Shown here: positions 1 through 6,694 of the stretch, piece by piece
Numbering within the stretch: the stretch's first letter is position 1
Layout of the letters: every line of letters starts with the position of its first letter
Made by a program: the position numbers and the translations under genes
The notes under the pieces: generated by a model
Database searches by the model: none
The model's input: only the letters and a program-made list of their open reading frames with translations
Told to the model about the DNA's origin: nothing
DNA from: an uncultured Oscillospiraceae bacterium
Lineage (GTDB): Bacteria; Bacillota; Clostridia; Oscillospirales; Oscillospiraceae
Direction: 5' to 3'
Length of the DNA: 39,113 bases
Assembly (NCBI GenBank): GCA_910587395.1
Contig: CAJULJ010000028.1
Span: 1 to 39,113 of the forward strand

Positions 1-172
1 TGTCTTTATACATCCGCTCCGCCCCCATAACTGCAAGCTTTTTCCTTGCCTTTCCCCAATTCCCTTGCACCTATTCTACCATATTTCAACCCATATTGCT
101 TGTCTTCCAAGCGGTTTGAGGTTACGAAGCAGGCCCTAATTAAAGGTTTGCGATGAGATTGCCGGCTCCTGC

Positions 173-250
173 AAAAAAATTATGTGAAGTAGAATTAGTG
201 AAACACACTGATTTTACAGGCTAATACGTTTCTACTTCGTATAATTTTTT
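173..250. repeat. Long imperfect inverted repeat
   Basis: Arms 173-198 and 221-250 pair almost throughout: an A-run then TTATGTGAAGTAGAA on the left, TTCTACTTCGTATAA then a T-run on the right, with small bulges. It lies on the 3' side of the IS91-type transposase, where the replication origin end of such elements is expected. It could be an element end, a small palindromic element, or a terminator for an upstream gene, since the plus strand ends in a T-run. Confidence 0.6.
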
Positions 251-267
251 ATTGGCCATAAGGAATA

Positions 268-342
268 GCGAATTATCCGGCGTTGCAAGGCGCAGAAAGG
301 CCCCAACGCCAGAACACGTTGAGGCAATGTCGGATAATTCGC
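268..342. repeat. Nested inverted repeats near the IS91 3' side
   Basis: Outer 12-bp arms GCGAATTATCCG (268-279) and CGGATAATTCGC (331-342) are perfectly complementary. Inner arms GGCGTTG (279-285) and CAACGCC (304-310) also pair. The region 1-518 has no convincing gene; these two structured blocks are all I see in it. Terminal hairpins fit an IS91-family origin or terminus, but the exact end cannot be placed from sequence alone. Confidence 0.6.
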
Positions 343-518
343 TTGAACGAAGCCGCGGGAATAGGCGCAGCAGTTATGGGGAAAATATGTTTAGAATACT
401 GGCAGGTTAATTGGAAATGGAGCGGCTTTCGTATTTGAATAGGCGCAAAAAGCACAAACAATTAGACAAAAAGCGCATAGCTTCCCCCTCCCCACAGGGC
501 ATAAACTTTAGGCGTATA

Positions 519-1610
519 TCAACATTCGGAAAAGTATGGCGGTTCTCTTGAGAAATGTCCCAGCCTGCAGCAAGGGCACAGGTTGAAATCTTTCCCCAGC
601 ATCCGTTCCAGCAGTGCCATAGGCGGCAGTTCCTGAGATGGCTGCGGAGTATCCGTCAAGCGTCTGCATAAAGCCAGACGCTTTTCTTTGCTTCGGGCTG
701 CAAAAAGGCCATAGTGGCGGATTTTTCTAAAACCAGCAGGCAGGATATGAAGTAGAAACCGGCGAATAAACTCCTCGGCATCCAGCGTCATCCGCTTCAT
801 TTGATTGCCATGGGCGTAGTCACGCCAGCGAAAAGTAACCTTACCATTTCCCATAGATAAAATGTGATCATTGGAAATGGCGACTCGATGGGTATACCGG
901 CCCAGATAAGAGATCACCTTTCCAGCGTTGTCAAAGGGCGGTTTGCAGTAGACCACCCATTTTTTCTGATAGCAGATATCAAGCAGGCTTTTATCGATTG
1001 TTGGGAATCGCGCTTTTAGAAGCGCCAGAAATTTCCCGCGAAATTTAGCGGAGAGAACTCTAACCGGCAAAAAGAAATGTTTTGAGGAAACCTGCCATTT
1101 TTGATCCGGTGTCAAACCTCCGCCGGTTACGATCATATGAATATGAGGGTGAAACTGAAGGTTCTGTCCCCAGGTATGCAGGATGGCCGTGATTCCAGGC
1201 ATTGCGCCGAGATATTTTCGGTCGGCACACAGTTCCAATACCGTTTCGGACGCCGCTTGAAACAGCAGTGCGTACATGGTGCTCTGCCGGTATCGAAAAA
1301 CGGGATTCAGCTCAGAAGGAACGGTGAAAACAACATGAAAATACGGCGTGTTAAGCAGGTTTTTCCTCTGCTTGTCGATCCACTTTTCTTTTGCAAAAGT
1401 TTGGCATTTGGGGCAGTGTCGGTTCCGGCAGGAGTTGTAAGAAATCCGCATATATCCGCAGTTATCACAGGTATCTATGTGCGCACCCAAAGTAGCTGTC
1501 CGGCAATTGATGATGTCCTGCACAGCTTTTCTCTGATTGTAATTCATCCGATGACTCTGGGCATAAGCGCCGATGTGCTCCGCGAAAATATTCTGAATCT
1601 CAACGCTCAT
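519..1610 (-). CDS. IS91-family HUH transposase
   Basis: This 363-residue protein is a rolling-circle (IS91-type) transposase that would nick and re-join single DNA strands. The N-terminal zinc-binding region has C48, C51, C61, H65, C66 and C69. The metal-binding HUH motif is HPHIH at 154-158. Candidate catalytic tyrosines are Y235 and Y239 in YLGRYTHR. A cysteine cluster near the C terminus (CPCC) is also present. The ATG at 1610 overlaps the 3' end of the tyrosine recombinase gene by 11 bp, so the two are probably translated as a coupled pair. Length is close to the family norm, so it looks intact. Family assignment is firm; activity is inferred. Confidence 0.93.
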   Translation of the reverse strand: MSVEIQNIFAEHIGAYAQSHRMNYNQRKAVQDIINCRTATLGAHIDTCDNCGYMRISYNSCRNRHCPKCQTFAKEKWIDKQRKNLLNTPYFHVVFTVPSELNPVFRYRQSTMYALLFQAASETVLELCADRKYLGAMPGITAILHTWGQNLQFHPHIHMIVTGGGLTPDQKWQVSSKHFFLPVRVLSAKFRGKFLALLKARFPTIDKSLLDICYQKKWVVYCKPPFDNAGKVISYLGRYTHRVAISNDHILSMGNGKVTFRWRDYAHGNQMKRMTLDAEEFIRRFLLHILPAGFRKIRHYGLFAARSKEKRLALCRRLTDTPQPSQELPPMALLERMLGKDFNLCPCCRLGHFSREPPYFSEC

Positions 1611-2454
1611 TGCTACACAGTCGATCAGCGGGGCTTACAAGGTTTGCTCCAACATTTGCCAAATGCAGATAAACGGTAGTAGACGATATGCTGCTGTGTC
1701 CCAAAAGCTCCTTAATTGTGAAAATGTCAGTTCCATCTTCCAGGAGATGGGTAGCAAAAGCGTGACGAAGGGAATGGATCGATACCCTCCGAGAGATACC
1801 AGCCACCCCAAGCCATTTCTTCAGCGCGTCATTAACCGCTTTCTCTGTTATGCTGGTTAAATTTCTCCACCCTGGAAACAGCAGCCCTTCTGGGTGCCTT
1901 GGCCGAAAGCTCCGCCAATAGTCCCTTAAAAATTCAAGACATTGCTGAGAGAGAATCGTATAGCGATCCTTGTTCCTCTTGCTGTTACGGACAAAGATCC
2001 GCATCTGCTTTGAATCAATGTCCTGCACCCTCAAAGCACAGATTTCCGATACCCGCAGCCCGGAACCATAGGCCAGGGCAAATATCGCTTTATGCTTTGG
2101 ATTTTCACAGTGATCCAGCAGCTGTGCAATCTCCTCCCGAGAGAGAATTTCCGGGAGATCCTTATCCTCCTTCAACCGGGGCATTTGCAGATAATTCATA
2201 GCCCGATTCAGCGTAACCCCGAAAAAGAACCGGATTGCAGCTTGATAAGTGTTGATGCTGCACTTGCTCAGACTGCTCTCCATGAGATGCAGCGTATAGG
2301 CCCGTACATCTTGCTCGTTCAGCTTTTCAACTGGTTTCCTGCTGAAATTCAGAAATTTTCGTACTGCCCTCCCGTAAACGTCCTGCGTATGCTCCGAATA
2401 GGATCGAAGCCGCATATCCTGATACAGCTTTTCCAGATAATAATTCGTGCCCAT
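1600..2454 (-). CDS. Tyrosine recombinase accompanying IS91 transposase
   Basis: A 284-residue XerC/D-like site-specific recombinase. It has an N-terminal SAM-like DNA-binding domain (about 1-95) and a catalytic domain with R134, H227, R230, H253 and nucleophile Y262 (TTVYLHL). I start it at the ATG at 2454 because GGGAG lies 9 bases upstream; the frame is open to 2493 but with no better ribosome site. It overlaps the HUH transposase start. Some IS91-group elements are known to carry such a recombinase beside the transposase. It may resolve transposition intermediates; that role is inferred. It is unlike the phage-type integrase at 33.6-34.6 kb. Confidence 0.9.
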   Translation of the reverse strand: MGTNYYLEKLYQDMRLRSYSEHTQDVYGRAVRKFLNFSRKPVEKLNEQDVRAYTLHLMESSLSKCSINTYQAAIRFFFGVTLNRAMNYLQMPRLKEDKDLPEILSREEIAQLLDHCENPKHKAIFALAYGSGLRVSEICALRVQDIDSKQMRIFVRNSKRNKDRYTILSQQCLEFLRDYWRSFRPRHPEGLLFPGWRNLTSITEKAVNDALKKWLGVAGISRRVSIHSLRHAFATHLLEDGTDIFTIKELLGHSSISSTTVYLHLANVGANLVSPADRLCSNER

Positions 2455-2531
2455 CTGTTTCAACTCCCTGTTACTTTTTGGCGGTATACGCACCGCTTTT
2501 CAAGTGTACAGGAAAGTTGGTCTGTTTGTAA

Positions 2532-2550
2532 AACCCCCGCGTCAGCGGGT
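2532..2550. repeat. Short hairpin beside GTTC motifs
   Basis: CCCGC-GTCA-GCGGG forms a hairpin just upstream of the recombinase and is followed by GTTCGTTC. IS91-type elements use GTTC/CTTG-like targets and have a terminal hairpin, so this is a candidate terminus (terIS side). The end is not proven. Confidence 0.35.
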
Positions 2551-2558
2551 TCGTTCTA

Positions 2559-2590
2559 ATTGGGTTATGAGAAGCTTCTCATAACCCAAT
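2559..2590. repeat. Perfect 32-bp palindrome over the C39 gene stop codon
   Basis: Two 16-bp arms with no spacer (ATTGGGTTATGAGAAG and its complement) meet at an AAGCTT centre. The right arm contains the last codons and the stop of the C39-like peptidase gene. There is no U-tract, so it is not a standard terminator. It may mark a junction between the ICE and the IS91 unit. Confidence 0.8.
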
Positions 2591-3931
2591 GATCCAGAAC
2601 GGCCCGCCCGCCCCAGGCCGTTTGCTGGCCTCATTCAGAATAATGGACAGATCCCATTCCTGCTGACTGCGTTTGGTGCTGGCAGGGTCGGCCACCAGGA
2701 TCTTTCCGTCCTTCACGCCCCGGAGCACGATAAAGTGTCCGCCCGTGGTGAAGTGACCCGGGGACATGATGGCCACCACCAACTTCCCGCTGCTGAGCGC
2801 ATCTATAATACGTTGAGGTTCGCTGGCCTTGCAGCCTTCCACGTTCAATCCCCACGCTTTGGCGGCGTTTGGGATCAGGGAGTGATAGGAGCCCTGGCCC
2901 TTGCACCAGCCGCCGTTTTCATAGGCCCACTTGGACATCTCCACCGGGTCCACGATTTCATCGGTCAGGGACGACACCACGATGGACATGGAGGTGGGAC
3001 CGCAGCCGTAGCCGCCGATATTGTCCGTGCCATAGGGCTTGTTGGCATAACGCTGGTCCAGCTGGTTGAAGTAGACAACCTCCGTGGCTCCGTCCGTAAA
3101 TCGCACATCGCCCAGAGAAGCGACCGTACTGCCGGAATATTCGGTGTACTGGCTCATTCCGTCGCCCAGGAACAGACTGAGGTTATAGGCATAGTTACTG
3201 GCCAGCTTTTTCTGGTCGTCGGTCAAACGGAAAACTTGGTCGGCAAAATAACTCTCCCCGTTGTAGGACAGCGTATATATGTACCACGCTTCCTCCTTGG
3301 TTTCTACCACATCCTCCGTGTCCGGGTCGTCTGCCTCCACCGTCCGTGTTTCGCTGGTACGGGTGAAAGAGTAGAGGTGGCTTTTGCCGCCGCACAGGAT
3401 CGTCTGCATATCACTCAGAGAGAGCTGTGCCCAGCTCTGCTCCTTGACCGCGCAGTATTGGGCAATGAAGGAATTGGTATTGCTGGCAATGGAGAAAGGG
3501 GCAATGACCTCGTAATTGTCCCCGCCTGTGGCGGCAAAGTCGCTGGCGATGCGCACCTTCGCGTCGGCCACACCTCCCGCCAGGATCACATCAATAGCCG
3601 CAGCGATCTCATCCATATGCCCATTGATGGCGGCGTTGTCGTTGAGGATGGGCTGTCCGAGGGCACCGCTGCTGGTGAGGCCGCCGAAAATCAGGCCGGG
3701 GAGCATCAGAACAAACAGCACGGGGAGCATCAGAAGTACCAGCGCACCGGCCAGCAGCGCTTTCCCGTGTTTGCCTGCCGCCAGCGCCAGACCTGCCGCC
3801 GCACCGTAGGGGCCGCCAACTGCCGCACCTTTGGCAATGGATGAGACGGCTTTCCCCGTTTTGATGGCGCTGTGAACGGTATGGGCTGTGCTGGCTGCTT
3901 GGTCAAGACTGCTCCGTTCATCCTGATACAC
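2579..3931 (-). CDS. Membrane-anchored C39-like cysteine peptidase (CD1108-type ICE protein)
   Basis: A 450-residue protein with a short N-terminal cytoplasmic part, a glycine/alanine-rich stretch, one membrane helix (about 60-85), a middle region and a C-terminal C39-like domain. Catalytic-type residues are Cys310 (GYGCGPTS), His399 (GGHFIV) and Asp415 (ADPAS). Related ICE proteins carry wall hydrolase or peptidase domains in this position and are thought to open peptidoglycan for the transfer channel. I start at the GTG at 3931 because AGGAGG lies 8 bases upstream; the GTG at 3940 is too close to that site. Peptidoglycan as substrate is inferred from context. Confidence 0.8.
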   Translation of the reverse strand: MYQDERSSLDQAASTAHTVHSAIKTGKAVSSIAKGAAVGGPYGAAAGLALAAGKHGKALLAGALVLLMLPVLFVLMLPGLIFGGLTSSGALGQPILNDNAAINGHMDEIAAAIDVILAGGVADAKVRIASDFAATGGDNYEVIAPFSIASNTNSFIAQYCAVKEQSWAQLSLSDMQTILCGGKSHLYSFTRTSETRTVEADDPDTEDVVETKEEAWYIYTLSYNGESYFADQVFRLTDDQKKLASNYAYNLSLFLGDGMSQYTEYSGSTVASLGDVRFTDGATEVVYFNQLDQRYANKPYGTDNIGGYGCGPTSMSIVVSSLTDEIVDPVEMSKWAYENGGWCKGQGSYHSLIPNAAKAWGLNVEGCKASEPQRIIDALSSGKLVVAIMSPGHFTTGGHFIVLRGVKDGKILVADPASTKRSQQEWDLSIILNEASKRPGAGGPFWIIGL

Positions 3932-4097
3932 TTGTGTCACCTCCTGACTGTGGCTGTTGAGCCAGGCGGCGCTCTATCTCCGCGAGGACCTGGGCCGCTT
4001 CCGCATGATAGGATGGAATATATTTGGGGATACAGGCGTGCTCGATCAAAAATGCTGTCCGGTCCAAAGCGGGGTATGCAGGTTCATAATTGTTCAA
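3918..4097 (-). CDS. Small protein upstream of the C39-like peptidase
   Basis: A 59-codon ORF starting at TTG 4097, with AGAGGTGA about 7 bases upstream. It ends at 3918, overlapping the start of the C39 gene by 14 bp, and the C39 ribosome site lies within its last codons, so coupling is likely. The product is soluble and mildly charged, with a helical C-terminal half rich in Ala, Glu and Arg. I do not recognise it. Support is the ribosome site, the overlap and same-strand context. It is too short to assign a role. Confidence 0.5.
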   Translation of the reverse strand: MNNYEPAYPALDRTAFLIEHACIPKYIPSYHAEAAQVLAEIERRLAQQPQSGGDTSVSG

Positions 4098-4156
4098 TGG
4101 TCAGTCACCTCTTAAATGTTTCTCGTAAAACTATTTTCCAAAAACTGTAATACGTC

Positions 4157-4185
4157 TTGTGTAATGAATATCCCCCAGTTATAAT
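4157..4185 (+). promoter_or_regulatory. Sigma-A-type promoter for the cargo block
   Basis: TTGTGT (4157-4162), 17-bp spacer, perfect TATAAT (4180-4185). It precedes the gene starting at 4220 and lies in the divergent gap to the minus-strand ICE genes. Confidence 0.7.
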
Positions 4186-4219
4186 AGTTGTGCTTACATA
4201 TAATAAGGGGGAATCTGTT

Positions 4220-4678
4220 GTGAATGAGTGGGCTCGGACAATTCAAACAGCTCAGGCAAATAATTTGGCTCAGGAGTACGCTTTGATGATCGAACGGTCA
4301 AGAAAAGCTATGGATCAGAGGGTGTTAACTTTACTGCTCCCTGTTTCGGCATTGGGGCTGGACGGTGACACAGATGCAGAAATTTTCGTGGAATATGTGC
4401 AAGACCGAAATGACCCGGTAAACCCCAATAAGTTTGTCATCAATGTTTGGGTCATGGAGACTGGCATTGACTTGAAGATGGGCGTGACGACGCTCTTTAC
4501 GCCTACGGCGGAAAACGAAGGGCCAATAGAGCAAGCGGCCCGCATTCTGTCAGTAGTGAGCAAAAGCGAGATAATGCGAGAAAATTTGGCAAAGGTTATT
4601 AAAAATCTGCGAAAGTCAAACCATGATTATCTTTTGTGGCTTGCCGAAATGGAAGGTAATGGTCCAACAATTTCTTGA
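4220..4678 (+). CDS. Hypothetical soluble protein, first cargo gene
   Basis: A 152-residue protein, start GTG 4220 with an AAGGGGGAA ribosome site 7 bases upstream; the frame is open further 5' but that part lies within the promoter. There is no signal peptide or membrane segment. It has mixed alpha/beta character, with a helical N terminus (about 1-45), a beta-rich middle (55-105) and a helical C terminus. I do not recognise the family. It is first in a plus-strand block running against the surrounding minus-strand ICE operons, and each of the next genes has its own promoter or close spacing, so it looks like inserted cargo rather than transfer machinery. Confidence 0.7.
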   Translation: MNEWARTIQTAQANNLAQEYALMIERSRKAMDQRVLTLLLPVSALGLDGDTDAEIFVEYVQDRNDPVNPNKFVINVWVMETGIDLKMGVTTLFTPTAENEGPIEQAARILSVVSKSEIMRENLAKVIKNLRKSNHDYLLWLAEMEGNGPTIS

Positions 4679-4679
4679 C

Positions 4680-4708
4680 TTGCAACAACGCTTTACTCCT
4701 GTTACAAT
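4680..4708 (+). promoter_or_regulatory. Promoter for zinc-ribbon gene
   Basis: TTGCAA (4680-4685), 17-bp spacer, TACAAT (4703-4708), directly after the stop of the preceding gene and about 17 bp before the TTG start at 4725. Confidence 0.6.
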
Positions 4709-4724
4709 AAACCCGGTGATTGAA

Positions 4725-5219
4725 TTGATACTTACTTGCGATAACTGCGGCTTCATTTTCAGCCGCATGGAAGAAAGCGACCAGTGCCCCGACTGCGGCA
4801 AGCACATGGTCCGGCCCACCAACGAGGATGAGCAGGAGGAATTTTCCACGCGCATGGCGGAGCTGACCCGGAGCGAACGGTCCGAGGCTCCCCGAATCCC
4901 CAAGATCGAGGACGCTGAGATATCCATGCTCAGCTCCTTCGCCTTCCGTCTGCCCGCCACGGCGTTGAAAATCAACAGCGGGATGATTCTGGACGTCATC
5001 GTGGAATACGGTGAGAATCCGGCTGACAGGACTGAGCTGGCCGGAAATGTGTGGGCACGTCAGGAGGGCGGCGCGACGGCCAATTTCCTCATGTCCGTCC
5101 ACCTGCCCGCAAAGCGGAACGAGGCCCCCAGAGCCCAGGTGGACCGCATTTTCGCGTCGCTGAATGAAAGCGGGACCTTTCGGGCCAGGCTGGCCGATTT
5201 TGTCTCTGAACAGCTCTGA
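4725..5219 (+). CDS. Zinc-ribbon protein of unknown function
   Basis: A 164-residue protein with an N-terminal zinc ribbon (CDNCG ... CPDCG, two CxxC pairs about 21 residues apart), an acidic linker, and a C-terminal alpha/beta domain of about 110 residues that I cannot assign. I choose the TTG at 4725 because GGTGA is 5 bases upstream and the candidate promoter ends at 4708; the longer open frame from 4623 would overlap the preceding gene and the promoter. The zinc ribbon could bind nucleic acid or protein; nothing decides this. There is no signal peptide. Confidence 0.7.
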   Translation: MILTCDNCGFIFSRMEESDQCPDCGKHMVRPTNEDEQEEFSTRMAELTRSERSEAPRIPKIEDAEISMLSSFAFRLPATALKINSGMILDVIVEYGENPADRTELAGNVWARQEGGATANFLMSVHLPAKRNEAPRAQVDRIFASLNESGTFRARLADFVSEQL

Positions 5220-5248
5220 ATTTATAGAAAAATCGAGGTGTGTCAGGG

Positions 5249-5641
5249 ATGGAACAGCGTTCACAGCGCCAGCATCTTATAGAATACATACAGGACAGAT
5301 ATGCCGCCGAACCGGAATACCTCTGGGCAAAATACCCCAACTACGCCGTGTTCCGGCAGCCCGCCAGCCGGAAGTGGTTCGCCATCATTATGGATGTTCC
5401 CAGAAAGAGCCTGGACCTTGAAGGTGAGGGGACCTTAGACGTGGTGGATGTGAAGTGTGGGTCCATCATGGTGGGTTCCCTGCTGGCCCAGGACGGCTTT
5501 TTCCCCGCGTACCGTATGAGCCGGGGCACCTGGATTTCCGTCATTCTGGATGGAACGGTGCCCGATGAACAAATCATGCCGCTGGTGGAGCTGAGCTATG
5601 ACAGTGCAGTTCCGAAAAACAAGCCGCAAAAGAAACGGTAA
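5249..5641 (+). CDS. MmcQ/YjbR family protein
   Basis: A 130-residue protein matching the small YjbR/MmcQ family by its pattern: N-terminal helix, then PEYLWAKYPNYAVFRQ, RKWFAIIMDVP, KCGSIMVGSLL and GTWISVILDG. These proteins have a compact CyaY-like fold with a proposed DNA-binding role; biochemical function is poorly known. Start ATG 5249 has GAGGTG 8 bases upstream; the in-frame GTG at 5240 overlaps that site. It lies about 30 bp after the zinc-ribbon gene and may share its transcript. The Lys/Arg-rich C-terminal tail fits nucleic-acid contact. Confidence 0.82.
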   Translation: MEQRSQRQHLIEYIQDRYAAEPEYLWAKYPNYAVFRQPASRKWFAIIMDVPRKSLDLEGEGTLDVVDVKCGSIMVGSLLAQDGFFPAYRMSRGTWISVILDGTVPDEQIMPLVELSYDSAVPKNKPQKKR

Positions 5642-5657
5642 ATTCTTTGACAGTGCA

Positions 5658-5686
5658 TTGTAACGGCGGACCTGTTGTGGTATACT
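5658..5686 (+). promoter_or_regulatory. Promoter for cupin and HdeD-like genes
   Basis: TTGTAA (5658-5663), 17-bp spacer, TATACT (5681-5686), 33 bp before the cupin ATG, whose ribosome site is GGAGG at 5708-5712. Confidence 0.65.
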
Positions 5687-5719
5687 AAGCCACAATCACG
5701 AAGTTCTGGAGGCGGTACA

Positions 5720-6043
5720 ATGTATAAAAACATTGAAAAGCAAACCAGCCTGAAGCTGAAGGACCTGGTGAACTATCAGGACGGCCAGGTGGTCAGCAAA
5801 ACGCTGGTGCAGAACGAGCTGGTCAGCATGACCATCTTTTCCTTTGACCAGGGGGAGGAAATATCCACCCATGCGGCGGGCGGGGACGCCATGGTCACGG
5901 TGCTGGAGGGCACCGGACGCTTTACCGTGGGCGGCGAGGTCTTTCACTTGAACGAGGGCGAGACCCTCATCATGCCCAAGGATACCCCCCACGCCGTGTA
6001 CGGCGAGACCCGGTTCAAGATGCAGCTCATCGTATCCTTTTGA
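5720..6043 (+). CDS. Single-domain cupin
   Basis: A 107-residue small cupin. The two conserved cupin boxes are visible: the first around FSFDQGEEISTHAAGGDAM with the metal-ligand-type His, and the second around LNEGETLIMPKDTPHAVYG with the usual Pro and His. Such proteins bind a metal or small ligand, and some are sensors or isomerases; substrate cannot be told. Start ATG 5720 has GGAGG 7 bases upstream. The next gene follows after 18 bp, so they probably form one transcript. No signal peptide is present, so it is cytoplasmic. Confidence 0.88.
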   Translation: MYKNIEKQTSLKLKDLVNYQDGQVVSKTLVQNELVSMTIFSFDQGEEISTHAAGGDAMVTVLEGTGRFTVGGEVFHLNEGETLIMPKDTPHAVYGETRFKMQLIVSF

Positions 6044-6061
6044 GTTGGGAGGAATTGACCA

Positions 6062-6637
6062 ATGAGAGAACTGCTCAAAGACATCAAGTGGAGCCTGATT
6101 TTGGCGTCCCTGCTCTTTCTGTTCCTTGGCATAGCGCTGCTGATCTGGCCCAACACCAGCAATTTGATCCTGTGCTATATCATGGCCGCCGTGCTCACAG
6201 CCTATGGACTGTTCAACATCCTCGCCTACTTTGGAAAAGAACGAGGCTCTTTGATCGGGCTGATTGTCGGTGTCATCTGCGCCGCTTTCGGCGTCTATGC
6301 CCTGGTCCAGCCCACCGGCATCAGCGACATCATCTCCATCATCCTAGGTGTTGCCATCCTGGTGGATGGAGCTGTAAGCCTTCGGCGGGATTTCGAGCTG
6401 CGCACGATGGGTTTTCTCCAATGGTGGGTGCCCTTTGCCCTGGATGTGCTCATTTTGATCTTTGGGGCCGTTGTCATTTTTAACCCCGGTTTGTTCGCCG
6501 AGCTACTTCTCCAAATGATTGGTGTCATCCTCATTTATGAAAGCGTTTCTGACCTGTGGACGATCCATCGGCTGGCTAAACTGGCCCGGTCCGCCGTGGT
6601 GGAGGGCGAAATCATCGACATACAGGACGGAGAATAA
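6062..6637 (+). CDS. HdeD/DUF308-family membrane protein
   Basis: A 191-residue integral membrane protein with six predicted hydrophobic helices (about 10-28, 33-53, 64-82, 87-107, 120-140, 145-165) arranged as repeated pairs, and a short soluble C-terminal tail. This matches the DUF308/HdeD family, named from an acid-resistance protein of enterobacteria; the molecular role is unknown in most members. The start has GGGAGG 9 bases upstream. It is the last gene of the plus-strand cargo block and converges on the giant surface-protein gene, with a hairpin between the two. Confidence 0.85.
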   Translation: MRELLKDIKWSLILASLLFLFLGIALLIWPNTSNLILCYIMAAVLTAYGLFNILAYFGKERGSLIGLIVGVICAAFGVYALVQPTGISDIISIILGVAILVDGAVSLRRDFELRTMGFLQWWVPFALDVLILIFGAVVIFNPGLFAELLLQMIGVILIYESVSDLWTIHRLAKLARSAVVEGEIIDIQDGE

Positions 6638-6657
6638 TTGAATAGTGCTTTGTAGTG

Positions 6658-6689
6658 AAGCGGGACGGCTCTTGCGAGCCGCCCCGCTT
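6658..6689. terminator. Hairpin between converging genes
   Basis: AAGCGGGACGGCTC and GAGCCGCCCCGCTT form a 14-bp stem with one mismatch and a TTGC loop. There is no clear U-tract on either strand, so it may act as a transcript-stabilising or weak bidirectional terminator for the HdeD-like and surface-protein genes. Confidence 0.65.
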
Positions 6690-6694
6690 GATGC

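Noticed and set aside
273..461. 62-residue minus-strand frame
   Set aside because: Overlaps the hairpin arms, has no ribosome site and an unlikely composition.
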